A stretch of DNA of 49,451 bases from Acidobacteriota bacterium. GTDB lineage: Bacteria; Acidobacteriota; Vicinamibacteria; Marinacidobacterales; Marinacidobacteraceae. The stretch is taken from assembly GCA_009840635.1 (NCBI GenBank), contig VXNL01000048.1, positions 1 through 49,451 on the forward strand, read 5' to 3'. The notes beneath the pieces are model-generated. The model worked only from the letters and a program-made list of their open reading frames with translations, had not been told where the DNA came from and searched no databases. Made by a program: the position numbers and the translations under genes. Numbering within the stretch: the first letter of the stretch is position 1; each line of letters starts with the position of its first letter. Positions 9,138-17,389 of the stretch are shown one piece after another.

Positions 9138-9869
9138 TCACCACTGGATCGTGGAGGCGGCGGCCCGCGTCTCGTTCACGAGCTGCCGCGAGATGCGGCC
9201 GTCGGCGAGGGAGATGACCCGGTCCGCGATCGTGGCGATCGCGGCGTTATGGGTGATGATGGCGGTGGTGGCCCCGTAGTCGCGGTTCACCCGCTCGAGC
9301 GCTTCGAGCACCTGGATACCGGTGGTGATGTCGAGCGCCCCGGTCGGCTCGTCGCAGAGCAGGATGTCGGGCCGCTTGGCGATGGCGCGGGCGATGGCCA
9401 CCCGCTGCTGCTCGCCGCCGGACATCTGCGAGGGGAAGTGGCTGCTCCGGTCGGCGAGCCCGACGATGTCGAGCGCCTCCTGCGCGGGGAGCGGATCCTC
9501 GGAGATCTCGGTCACGAGCTCCACGTTCTCGCGGGCGGTGAGCGAGGGGATGAGGTTGTAGAACTGGAACACGAAACCCACCCGGCGGCGCCGGTAGCGG
9601 GTCAGCTCTCCTTCATCGGCCCGGGTCAGGTCCTGCCCCCGGTAGAGCACCTGACCGGAGGTGGGGACATCGAGCCCCCCCAGAATGTTCAGCAGGGTGG
9701 ACTTGCCGCTCCCGGACGGCCCGAGCAGGACCAGAAAGCCGCCGACCTCGAGGTCCACGCTCACCCCGCGGAGCGCGTGCACCTCGACCTCGCCCATCTG
9801 GTAGACCTTGGTGACGTCCCGCATGGAGACGGCGAGGGCGCCGTTCGCTTCGCTGCCGTTTCCGTTCAT
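9138..9869 (-). CDS. ABC transporter ATP-binding protein (MacB/LolD type)
   Basis: A 243-aa nucleotide-binding subunit with Walker [11 protein letters not shown]-loop [13 protein letters not shown], signature [13 protein letters not shown], Walker [13 protein letters not shown] and switch His in IITHN. It belongs to the MacB/LolD/FtsE-like group that drives FtsX-type permeases. It is the first gene of the five-gene minus-strand run ATPase, permease, adaptor, egtB, egtD. A purine-rich AAAGGGAA lies directly before the ATG, and a TATTGA box lies about 15 nt upstream. Confidence 0.93.
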   Translation of the reverse strand: MNGNGSEANGALAVSMRDVTKVYQMGEVEVHALRGVSVDLEVGGFLVLLGPSGSGKSTLLNILGGLDVPTSGQVLYRGQDLTRADEGELTRYRRRRVGFVFQFYNLIPSLTARENVELVTEISEDPLPAQEALDIVGLADRSSHFPSQMSGGEQQRVAIARAIAKRPDILLCDEPTGALDITTGIQVLEALERVNRDYGATTAIITHNAAIATIADRVISLADGRISRQLVNETRAAASTIQW

Positions 9870-9915
9870 TTCCCTTTACGGCTCAATACGGTGCGCAGCC
9901 TACCGGGTTCCAAGT

Positions 9916-9976
9916 CGGAGCGCCGGCCTCCGGCCGGCATCGCGGCCCGCCAGGGCGCGCAGAGCGCGCGGCGCCG
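9916..9976 (+). repeat. REP-like repeat
   Basis: GGAGCGCCGGCCTCCGGCC followed by GGCATCGCGGCCCGCCAGGG. The first hairpin is GCCGGCC-tcc-GGCCGGC and the second is imperfect around GCGGCCC..AGGGCGC. It lies in the 236-bp divergent gap between the ABC ATPase gene and vapB, with a second copy 85 bp on. Confidence 0.75.
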
Positions 9977-10001
9977 ATCGGAAGGAAGGCACGTACGGCT
10001 T

Positions 10002-10044
10002 GGAACGCCGGCTTCAGTCGGCACGCGGCCCGCCAGGGCCGCGA
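10002..10044 (+). repeat. REP-like repeat, second copy in the vapB upstream gap
   Basis: GGAACGCCGGCTTCAGTCGG followed by CACGCGGCCCGCCAGGGCCGCG. This is the same two-hairpin layout as the copy at 9916 and, in reverse, as the copy at 4218. The second stem GCGGCCC-gcc-AGGGCCGC is intact. Confidence 0.75.
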
Positions 10045-10084
10045 AACCGCGTTCCGATAATCCGCCTGAAGCCGGGTTCCTAGC

Positions 10085-10105
10085 GAATAGAATACTATTC
10101 TATTC
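10085..10105. promoter_or_regulatory. vapBC operator: perfect 21-bp palindrome abutting the start codon
   Basis: GAATAGAATA, one central c, then TATTCTATTC: two perfect 10-bp arms ending exactly at the GTG of the antitoxin (10106). It is an AT-rich island in a GC-rich sequence and contains TAGAAT (10088-10093) and TATTCT, so it overlaps the -10 region. A ribbon-helix-helix antitoxin dimer pair is the expected ligand. Confidence 0.75.
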
Positions 10106-10360
10106 GTGAGTACCACCATCCACGTCTCCGACGAACTGCTCGCCGCCGTGGACCGCCGAGCCAAGGATCTGCGGCTCACGCGGAACCGCTATATCGTGCA
10201 GGCTCTCGAACGAAGCCTCCGCAGCGACACCGCGTGGAGCCCGGCGTTCGTGGAAGCGCTCCGGGCGGCAGGGCGGGACCGGCAACTCCAGAGGACCCTG
10301 GCGGAGATGCGTGCCGCCATCAAGGCGAACCGGATGAGCAAGGGGCCCCCGGAGTTGTGA
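10106..10360 (+). CDS. ribbon-helix-helix antitoxin (VapB-like, CopG family)
   Basis: An 84-aa protein starting with GTG. The N-terminal STTIHVSDELLAAVDRRAKD strand-helix and the following RLTRNRYIVQALERSL helix are a CopG/Arc-type ribbon-helix-helix. The remainder is a charged helical tail for toxin binding. The start codon directly follows a perfect palindrome, with no Shine-Dalgarno, so the mRNA is probably leaderless or nearly so. The stop overlaps the toxin start in GTGA (10357-10360). Confidence 0.88.
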   Translation: MSTTIHVSDELLAAVDRRAKDLRLTRNRYIVQALERSLRSDTAWSPAFVEALRAAGRDRQLQRTLAEMRAAIKANRMSKGPPEL

Positions 10361-10764
10361 AGTACGTTCTCGATACGAACATTCTCTCGCTCGCGATGGC
10401 CGGCAAAGCGTCCGTCATCGAGCGCATGTTCTCGCTGGCGCGGACCGATGTGCTGATTCCTCAGCCGGTCATTGCCGAGATTGAGTACGGAATCGCGCGG
10501 CTGCGGGATCCACGAAGGCGCCAGCAGCTACGCAAACTCCTGGATGGATTCCTGGAGAATTCGTCCGGGGCGCGCTGGACGCACGATGTCAGCCACGCCT
10601 TCGGCGTAGCCAAGGCCGGCCTCGAGTCGCGGGGTCAGCGAATCGAGGACTTCGACGTCGCGATCGCCGCCCACGCCCTGGCGCTCGATGCAGTCCTGGT
10701 GAGCGATAACACCGCCCACATGGAGCGGATTCCCGGACTGCGGCTCGAGAACTGGCGCGCGTAG
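10357..10764 (+). CDS. PIN-domain ribonuclease toxin (VapC-like)
   Basis: A 135-aa PIN-domain protein. The acidic metal-binding residues are visible as KYVLDTN (D6), an E in AEIEYGI (E41 or E43), EDFDVAIAAHA (D100) and the late SDN (D117). VapC toxins are Mg-dependent RNases that cut tRNA or rRNA and are neutralised by VapB. The GTG start at 10357 overlaps the antitoxin stop by 4 bp, with GGAG just upstream. The frame is open further upstream, but there it only shadows the antitoxin gene. Confidence 0.9.
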   Translation: MKYVLDTNILSLAMAGKASVIERMFSLARTDVLIPQPVIAEIEYGIARLRDPRRRQQLRKLLDGFLENSSGARWTHDVSHAFGVAKAGLESRGQRIEDFDVAIAAHALALDAVLVSDNTAHMERIPGLRLENWRA

Positions 10765-10924
10765 TGGAGTAGCCGGTTCGGCCGGGCGGCGCCGAATTCT
10801 CTCGGCTGTCGCAATCACGATCCTGTTGGTACTACGGGCCGCGGGAACTGGCGTGAGCGGCGCTCGGTCAGGCGGCCTGCCACCGAGCGAAGCACGTGGC
10901 GTCGTGCGCTGGAGCGTGCAAGCC

Positions 10925-10955
10925 GGAAAATCCGATATGACATATCGAGATTTCC
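10925..10955. other. 31-bp near-palindrome between vapC and the RND operon end
   Basis: The core GATATG-a-CATATC (10934-10946) is perfect and is flanked by GGAAA and TTTCC arms; 12 of 15 positions pair. It is AT-rich against a GC-rich background and lies in the 275-bp convergent gap 10765-11039, which otherwise holds only a REP-like half-copy. There is no T-run, so it is not a standard terminator. Its role is unknown. Confidence 0.4.
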
Positions 10956-10970
10956 GGGTAGAAGGCGGGC

Positions 10971-10994
10971 TGTGCCGGCTGAAGCCGGCGCTCC
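10971..10994 (-). repeat. REP-like half repeat
   Basis: TGTGCCGGCTGAAGCCGGCG then CTCC: the single hairpin GCCGGC-tgaa-GCCGGC in the orientation opposite to the 9916 copy. It lies just past the 3' end of the RND operon. Confidence 0.65.
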
Positions 10995-11039
10995 AAGCCG
11001 GATCCGCGATTCTTCCGGGTTGGCGGCGGTCCCTGACGG

Positions 11040-14000
11040 TCAGGAAGCCCGGACTGGTTCGGCCGCCGGTCCCGGCGCCGGGGCGCTCGCGTGCCAGACC
11101 CGCTGCGCCTTCATCGCCAGGTCGTCCAGCAGCGTGTAGAAGAACGGCAGGATGACCAGCGTCAGGACGGTCGAGGCCGCGAGTCCGCCGATCACCGTCC
11201 GGGCGAGCGGGAAGTAGTACAGCCCGTCGAGCCCTGTCCGCCCGATCGCCATCGGTAGGAGCGCCAGCATGGTGGCGCCTGCGGTCATCAGGATGGGCCG
11301 CAGCCGGTCCCGGCCGCCTTCCAGCAGCGCCTCGGTGCGTTCCATGCCCGACCGTCGCAGTTTGTTCACGTGGTCGATCAGTACGATCCCGTTCTTCACC
11401 ACGATGCCCATCAGGATGAGCATCCCGATCTGGGCCATGAGGTTGAAGGGGCTGTCGGTGAGCAGCAGGGTCCAGCTCGCTCCCCAGAGCGCGTAGGGGA
11501 TCGAGATCAGGATGGCGAGCGGGTGGATGAGCGATTCGAACTGGGCGGCCATCACGATGTAGATGAGCAGCAGCGCCAGCAGGTAGTTGATCGCCATGTT
11601 CTGGAGGTCGGTGTCCTGCCGGCTGATCCGGTCCCCGAAGGACCATGAATACCCGGCGGGCATCGCCATCGCGTCCAGCTCCTCCTCGATCTCGCCGCGG
11701 GTCTCGTCCCAGGCTTCGCCCTCGTAGGCGGCGCGGAGCGTGGCGACCGCCTTCCGGTCCGACCGCTGGATCGTCCGGCTGCGTTCGACGATCTCGAAGT
11801 CGGCGAGGTCGCCGAGCGCGACCGGAACGCCGCCGTCCGCGATCAGCGTGAAGTTCCGCAGGTCCTCGACCCGCGAGATGTCCTGCTGGGACATCATGAG
11901 CAGGACCTCGGCTTCCCGGTCCTCGGTCTGGAAGCGGCGGCGCGGCCGCCCGCCGCGCGAGAAGCCGAAGATCTCCGCGAGGTCCCGCGGCGTGATTCCG
12001 AGCCGCGCGGCCTCCTCGGTCCGCGGCCGCACCAGGACTTCCCGGCGCGGGTTGTCCCCGGCGCTGCGGAGTTCGGCAACCCCCTCGACCGCCGCGAGGC
12101 GGCTTTCGGCCTCGCGGGCGAACGCGGCGAGCCGTTCGGAGTCCTCGCCGTAGAGCCGGACCCGGAAGAACATGCTGTCGCCGCCGGTTTCCTGGTCGTC
12201 GTCTCCGAAGACGATGCGGGCGCCGGGGAGTACGGGCAGCACCTCCCGGATCCGCTCGCGCATCTCCCGGCCCTCGGCGTCGGAGATGTGCTGCTCGCCG
12301 AACGAGATCACCGTCTGCGCCTCGTTCTCGGCGAAGTAGCTGTAGACCGACTCGAACCCGAGGTCCTCGCGGAGGTCGGCGAGCCGGCTTTCGACCGCCA
12401 GCACCGCGACCCGCGCGTCCTCCTTGTAGTGGAAGTCCGAGAACTCGTAGGCGAGGAAGACCATGTTCCGGTTGAGCCCGGCGAAGACGGCGGTCGAGAG
12501 CCCGAGGAAGAACGGGAGGATCGCCGTGACCAGGAAGGCGGCCGCGATACCCGCGGTGACCCAGCGGCGGCGCAGGGTGAACCGCAGCGCTCCCTGGTAG
12601 ATCGCGCCGAGGCGCTCGGTCCAGCGGGGCGCAACCGACGGCTTCCGGGCGAGGATGCGCGAACTCACCAGCGGGATCAGGGTCAGCGAGATGAAGAGCG
12701 AACAGAAGATGGTCAGGGAGATGGCGAGGCCGATCTCCCCGAGCCAGATCGACATCTCGTTCTTCGCGCCGAGCACCGTCGGCAGGAACACCACCGCGGT
12801 GGTGACCGTCGAGGCGATCACCGCGCCCGAGACGGCGCGGGCGCCGGAAACGGCCGCGGTCTTCGCCGGGATTCCCCGGCCGTGCTCCTTGACGATGGAC
12901 TCGAGCACCACGATGGCGTCGTCCACCAGCAGGCCGATGCCGAGCATCATCCCCATCATCGACAGGACGTTCAGCGACCGGCCGGCGAAGTAGAGGACGA
13001 TCCCGGTCGCGATGATGGACATGGGGATCGTCAGGCTGACGATCGAGGTGGTGTCCACCCGCCGCAGGAACAGGAACAGCAGGATGACGGCGAAGAGCGC
13101 CCCCAGCAGGCCCTCGGTGCGGATGCCGGCGAGTCCCGAGGTGATCTGGGCGGCCTGGTCGTCCCAGACGAACAGGTTGATCCCGGCGAGCGCCGGGTCG
13201 GCGGCGATCTCCTTCTCGATGAGTTCGGTGACCGCGGTCGCCACCTCGACGGTGTTCGCTTCGGCGCTCTTGTATACCGTCAGGGCGATCGCCGTCTCGT
13301 CGTTCAGGTGCCGCCCGAAGGGGATCGGCGGCTCCCGGTAGGTCACGTCGGCCACGTCCTCGACCCGGATCCCCCGGTTGTTCAATGGCAGGCTGCCGAT
13401 CTCGTCGATCTCCGCGAGCGCCCCGAACCCGCGCACCGGGGTCACCGCGCCGTCCGCCCGGATGCGCCCGAGCGACACGTTGCGGTTCATGTTGGTGACG
13501 CGGTCCGAGATCTCGCCGAGGTCCATCCGGTGCGCTGCGAGCCGGTCGAGGCGCAGGTTGATCCGCACCTCGCGGGGCTCCACTCCGTTGAGGTCCACCC
13601 GCGCGACCCCGGGGACGCGCCGGATGGGGTCGGCGATCCGCCGCTCCAGGCGGTCGTAGCCCGCGGACAGATCCATCCCAGGGGCCGAGATTCGCGCCTC
13701 GACGATGGGGATCTGCGTCGTCGAGAAGGTGTTGACGTAGATCTCCCTCACGTCGGAGGGAAGGTCGCCCCGGGCATCCTCCACGGCCTCGAACACCTTG
13801 GCCCGCGCCACGTCCACGGTCTCCCCCCAGGTGAACTCGAGCTGGAGGTCGGCGCTGTCGGCGGTCGCGTTCGAACGGATCCGGCGGGCGCCGGGGATCG
13901 TCGCGAGCGCCTCCTCGAGCGGCTGGACGATCTCGCGCTCGATCTGGCGGGGGCTCGCGTTCGGGTAGGGGACCGTCACGAAGACGCCGGGAAAGTCCAC

Positions 14001-14117
14001 GTCGGGCAGGAAAGCCAGGGGAATCCGGGTGAACGAGATGCCGCCCAGCACCAGCAGGCTGAGCAACACCATCGCGGTGGTGACCGGGCGGGTCACCGCC
14101 AGCTTGGGAAGACTCAT
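11040..14117 (-). CDS. RND efflux permease (HAE-1/AcrB-MdtC family), second in operon
   Basis: A 1025-aa inner-membrane proton antiporter of the resistance-nodulation-division superfamily with 12 predicted helices and two large periplasmic loops. The N-terminus SLPKLAVTRPVTTAMVLL is typical. The proton-relay residues are present: GLLVDDAIVVLES in the first half (paired aspartates) and GIVVKNGIVL with its lysine in the second. The ATG at 14117 is chosen because GAGGG lies a few bases upstream and the protein then begins with the usual RND opening; the longer open frame runs back through a REP-like repeat. It is a different protein from the next-door RND permease, so the pump may be a heteromer as in MdtBC. 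Confidence 0.92.
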   Translation of the reverse strand: MSLPKLAVTRPVTTAMVLLSLLVLGGISFTRIPLAFLPDVDFPGVFVTVPYPNASPRQIEREIVQPLEEALATIPGARRIRSNATADSADLQLEFTWGETVDVARAKVFEAVEDARGDLPSDVREIYVNTFSTTQIPIVEARISAPGMDLSAGYDRLERRIADPIRRVPGVARVDLNGVEPREVRINLRLDRLAAHRMDLGEISDRVTNMNRNVSLGRIRADGAVTPVRGFGALAEIDEIGSLPLNNRGIRVEDVADVTYREPPIPFGRHLNDETAIALTVYKSAEANTVEVATAVTELIEKEIAADPALAGINLFVWDDQAAQITSGLAGIRTEGLLGALFAVILLFLFLRRVDTTSIVSLTIPMSIIATGIVLYFAGRSLNVLSMMGMMLGIGLLVDDAIVVLESIVKEHGRGIPAKTAAVSGARAVSGAVIASTVTTAVVFLPTVLGAKNEMSIWLGEIGLAISLTIFCSLFISLTLIPLVSSRILARKPSVAPRWTERLGAIYQGALRFTLRRRWVTAGIAAAFLVTAILPFFLGLSTAVFAGLNRNMVFLAYEFSDFHYKEDARVAVLAVESRLADLREDLGFESVYSYFAENEAQTVISFGEQHISDAEGREMRERIREVLPVLPGARIVFGDDDQETGGDSMFFRVRLYGEDSERLAAFAREAESRLAAVEGVAELRSAGDNPRREVLVRPRTEEAARLGITPRDLAEIFGFSRGGRPRRRFQTEDREAEVLLMMSQQDISRVEDLRNFTLIADGGVPVALGDLADFEIVERSRTIQRSDRKAVATLRAAYEGEAWDETRGEIEEELDAMAMPAGYSWSFGDRISRQDTDLQNMAINYLLALLLIYIVMAAQFESLIHPLAILISIPYALWGASWTLLLTDSPFNLMAQIGMLILMGIVVKNGIVLIDHVNKLRRSGMERTEALLEGGRDRLRPILMTAGATMLALLPMAIGRTGLDGLYYFPLARTVIGGLAASTVLTLVILPFFYTLLDDLAMKAQRVWHASAPAPGPAAEPVRAS

Positions 14118-14155
14118 GCAGCCCTCATCGGAGCGTCGGCCTGGGGCGCCGGCCC

Positions 14156-14209
14156 GGAGCGCCGGCCTCTGGCCGGCATCGCCGAGCGGAGCGAGGCGAA
14201 ACGCGAAAC
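14156..14209 (+). repeat. REP-like repeat between the two RND permease genes
   Basis: GGAGCGCCGGCCTCTGGCCG then GCATCGCC..GGCGAAACGCG. The first hairpin is GCCGGCC-tct-GGCCGGC and the second stem is TCGCC..GGCGA, a variant also seen at 37507. It fills most of the 103-bp gap inside the RND operon. Confidence 0.75.
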
Positions 14210-14220
14210 GCCCCGGGTCC

Positions 14221-17200
14221 TCACGCCGCAAACCTCTTGCGGTCGAACACTGAGTACGCCGTCGGGATCACCACCAGGGTGAGCGCCGTGGAGACCAGCA
14301 GCCCGCCGATGACGGTGATGGCCATCGGGCCGCGGATCTCGGCCCCCTCGCCGAGCCCGAGCGCCATCGGGGTGAGCCCCAGGATGGTCGTCAGCGTGGT
14401 CATCAGGATCGGCCGCAGCCGGATCTGGCCCGCCGCGACGATCGCCTCCGCCTTCTCCATCCCCTCGCGGCGCAGCCGGTTGATGCAGTCCACCAGCACG
14501 ATGGCGTTCTTCACCACGATCCCGGCGAGCATCACCACCCCGATGAGCACGATGACGCTCAGCGTGGAACCGGAGAGGAGGAGCGCCCAGACCACCCCGA
14601 TCGCCGCCAGTGGGATCGTGAAGAGGATCAGGAACGGGTGGAGGAGCGATTCGAACTGGCTCGCCATCACGAAATAGACGAGGAAGATGGCGAGGCCGAT
14701 CGCGAGCGCCAGGCTGGCGAAGGACCGCTCCATCTCCTCACGCTGTCCGCCGAACCGGGTGGAGACGCCGGGACCGAGCCCGAGCCCGGCGATCCGGGAA
14801 TCGATGGCCTCGGTGGCCCCCTCCAGGTCGGCGCCGTCGAGGTTCCCGGAGATCACCACCGCCGGCCGCTGCCCGACCCGGCGGAGTTCGGCGGGTCCCT
14901 CGCCGACCTCGGCCTCGCCGAGCGCCCGCAGCGGGACCGGCCGCGCCTCCTCGGCGTGGACGATCAACTCCGGCACCGCGGCGGTGCGGGACCGGAGACC
15001 CTCGCCTCCGCGCACCACCACGTCGATGCGCCGGTCCCCCTCGTCGAGCCGGGTGGCGACCTCGCCGCGCAGCTTGGAGCGGAGCCCCTCCGAGGCCTGG
15101 TCCACGGTCAGTCCCAGGCTTGCCAGCCGGTCGGCGGCGAAGCGCACCCGGATCTCGGGGCTGCCCGCCTCGGCGGTGGAGCGCACGTCGGCGAGCCCCG
15201 GGACCTCGGTGACCGCCGCCTGCACCCGGCGGGCGCTCGGGACCAGCAGCGACCGGTCCTCCGAGTAGACCTCGACCTCGACGGGCTGGCGGAAGCTGAA
15301 GTAGGACGGCCGCCCGAACTCGTAGCGGACTCCGGGACGCCCCGCGAGGTCCGCCCGGACCCGTTCGATGGCGGCCGCCTCGGCTGCCTTGTCGCCGGCG
15401 TCCGCCATCACGACCTGGACCCGTCCCTGGTGCTCGGCGCGTCCGGAGCCGCCGCCAAAGCCGCCCCCCGCGGCCACGCCCGCCTCGGTGGTCACCCGGA
15501 GCACGGCGGGATCCTCGAGGACCGACTCCCCTACGGCGTCCACCACCGTATCGGTCGCGGTGACCGCGGATCCCTCGGGAAGGTGGACGTCGAAGTGGAA
15601 CTCGCCCTGGGAGAGCGCGGGGATGAGCTCCACCCCGATGGCGGCCCGGCCCACGGCGAGGGAACCGCCGAAGAGCCCGGCCGCGAGCACGAAGACCACG
15701 GCCGGATGGCGCAGTGCGGCGCGCAGGACCGGCGGGTAGGCGCGCGCCACGGCGCCTTCCGCCGCGGTGAACCCCGACGCCACCGGCCGGAACGGGAACA
15801 TCAGCCCCCGCCCGGCCTTCTGCAGCACGGCGCGCAGCCCGCGGAGCGCGCGCACGGCGGCGGTCGCCCGCTGTTCGCCGGCGCTCGCGGCCGCGGTCAC
15901 GCCACGGCTCGAGAGCACCGGGATCAGCGCCAGCGAAAAGCCGAGGGAGGCGAGGATGGAAATGGAGACCGTGAGCGCCTGGTCGCGGAAGAGCTGGCCC
16001 GCGACCCCTTCCACGAAGACGATTGGCAGGAAGACGGCGACGGTGGTCAGGGTGGAGGCGATCACCGGCCCGGCGACCTCGACAGTGCCGGCGACCGCGG
16101 CTTCGCGCGCTCCCTCGCCGCCGGCGTGCCGGCGGTGGATCGCTTCGAGCACCACGATCGAGTCGTCGAGCAGCATGCCCACCCCGAGCGCGAGGCCGCC
16201 GAGCGACATGATGTTCAGCGAAAGCCCCATCTGCTGCATCACGAAGAAGGTGGCGATCACCGAGACCGGGATGGCCATCGCGACCACCGCCGTCGAGCGG
16301 CGGTCCCGCAGGAAGAGCGCGATCACCAGGATGGCGAGCAAACCTCCCTCCCAGGCGTTCCGCACCACCTCCGAGATGGCGCCCTCGATGAACTGGGACT
16401 GGTCGAAGAGGGTGGCCAGCGCGAGGCCCTCGGGAACCGAGTCCTTCACCGCATCCAGCCGGGCGCGAATGCCCTCGGCGACCTGGACGGTGTTCGCGTC
16501 GCCCTCCTTGAAGATACGGACCTCGACGCCCTCGGCGCCGCCCTGGCGCAGGATCACTTCCTGGTCCTTGAAGCCGGAGCGGACCTCGGCGACGTCGCGG
16601 AGCCGGACGAGCCTTCCCTCGGTGTCCTTCACGATCACCGCGCGGATGCGGTCCAGGGTGTCCAGCTCGTTCAGGGTGCGGACCAGGTAGCGGGCCTCGT
16701 CCTCGTAGACGCTGCCGCCGGCGAGGTTCACGTTGTTGTCCGCGAGCGCGGTCCGCACCTCCGCGACCGTGATGCCGTAGGCGGCGAGGCGGCCCTCGTC
16801 CACGTCCACCTGGATCTCCCGGACCAGCCCTCCCTCGATGCGGACCGCGGCGACCCCGTCCACCGCGTCGAGATCCTTCTTGAGGTCCTCTTCGGTCCAC
16901 TGCCGGATCGTCGAGAGCCCGCGTTCTCCGGAGACGCCGATCCGGAAGATCGCGTCGGAGGCCGGATCGAAGCGGAGGAGGCGGGGCCGTTCGGCGTCCT
17001 CGGGGAGCTGGACACTGTCGAGTTTTTCCCGGACGTCCAGCCCGGCGAAGTCCATGTTGGTGTCCCAGACGAACTCGAGGGTCACCTCGGAGGTGCCGGC
17101 GCGGGACCGGGAGGTCACGCGCCGCAGCCCCGGAACCACCGAAGCCGCCTCCTCGATCGGCCGGGTCACGAGCGTCTCCACCTCGATGGGGGCGGCGCCC

Positions 17201-17358
17201 GGCATCCGGGTCTCGACGGTCAGCGTGGGATACGAGATCTCCGGGAGCAGGTTGACCGGCAGCCGGCCGAGCGCCACGAACCCGAAGACGCAGGCGGCCA
17301 CGGTGAACATGCCGACGCTCACCGGCCGGCGGATGCAGCCGGCGATCAGGGACTTCAC
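14221..17358 (-). CDS. RND efflux permease (HAE-1/MdtB family), first in operon
   Basis: A 1045-aa RND permease. It opens with IAGCIRRPVSVGMFTVAACV, the first helix. GVGMLLDDSIVVLEAIHRRH carries the paired aspartates of proton translocation, and GIVVKNAIVLVDCINRLR carries the conserved lysine. Two large periplasmic portions lie between helices 1-2 and 7-8, and glycine-rich stretches occur near residues 630-645. It follows the adaptor gene by 31 bp and precedes the second permease by 103 bp, giving the MdtABC-like order adaptor, permease, permease. The substrate is not predictable. No outer-membrane factor gene is in the operon. Confidence 0.92.
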   Translation of the reverse strand: MKSLIAGCIRRPVSVGMFTVAACVFGFVALGRLPVNLLPEISYPTLTVETRMPGAAPIEVETLVTRPIEEAASVVPGLRRVTSRSRAGTSEVTLEFVWDTNMDFAGLDVREKLDSVQLPEDAERPRLLRFDPASDAIFRIGVSGERGLSTIRQWTEEDLKKDLDAVDGVAAVRIEGGLVREIQVDVDEGRLAAYGITVAEVRTALADNNVNLAGGSVYEDEARYLVRTLNELDTLDRIRAVIVKDTEGRLVRLRDVAEVRSGFKDQEVILRQGGAEGVEVRIFKEGDANTVQVAEGIRARLDAVKDSVPEGLALATLFDQSQFIEGAISEVVRNAWEGGLLAILVIALFLRDRRSTAVVAMAIPVSVIATFFVMQQMGLSLNIMSLGGLALGVGMLLDDSIVVLEAIHRRHAGGEGAREAAVAGTVEVAGPVIASTLTTVAVFLPIVFVEGVAGQLFRDQALTVSISILASLGFSLALIPVLSSRGVTAAASAGEQRATAAVRALRGLRAVLQKAGRGLMFPFRPVASGFTAAEGAVARAYPPVLRAALRHPAVVFVLAAGLFGGSLAVGRAAIGVELIPALSQGEFHFDVHLPEGSAVTATDTVVDAVGESVLEDPAVLRVTTEAGVAAGGGFGGGSGRAEHQGRVQVVMADAGDKAAEAAAIERVRADLAGRPGVRYEFGRPSYFSFRQPVEVEVYSEDRSLLVPSARRVQAAVTEVPGLADVRSTAEAGSPEIRVRFAADRLASLGLTVDQASEGLRSKLRGEVATRLDEGDRRIDVVVRGGEGLRSRTAAVPELIVHAEEARPVPLRALGEAEVGEGPAELRRVGQRPAVVISGNLDGADLEGATEAIDSRIAGLGLGPGVSTRFGGQREEMERSFASLALAIGLAIFLVYFVMASQFESLLHPFLILFTIPLAAIGVVWALLLSGSTLSVIVLIGVVMLAGIVVKNAIVLVDCINRLRREGMEKAEAIVAAGQIRLRPILMTTLTTILGLTPMALGLGEGAEIRGPMAITVIGGLLVSTALTLVVIPTAYSVFDRKRFAA

Positions 17359-17389
17359 GGTGCGATTCTCCGGATGGGGAGGCGGTCGA

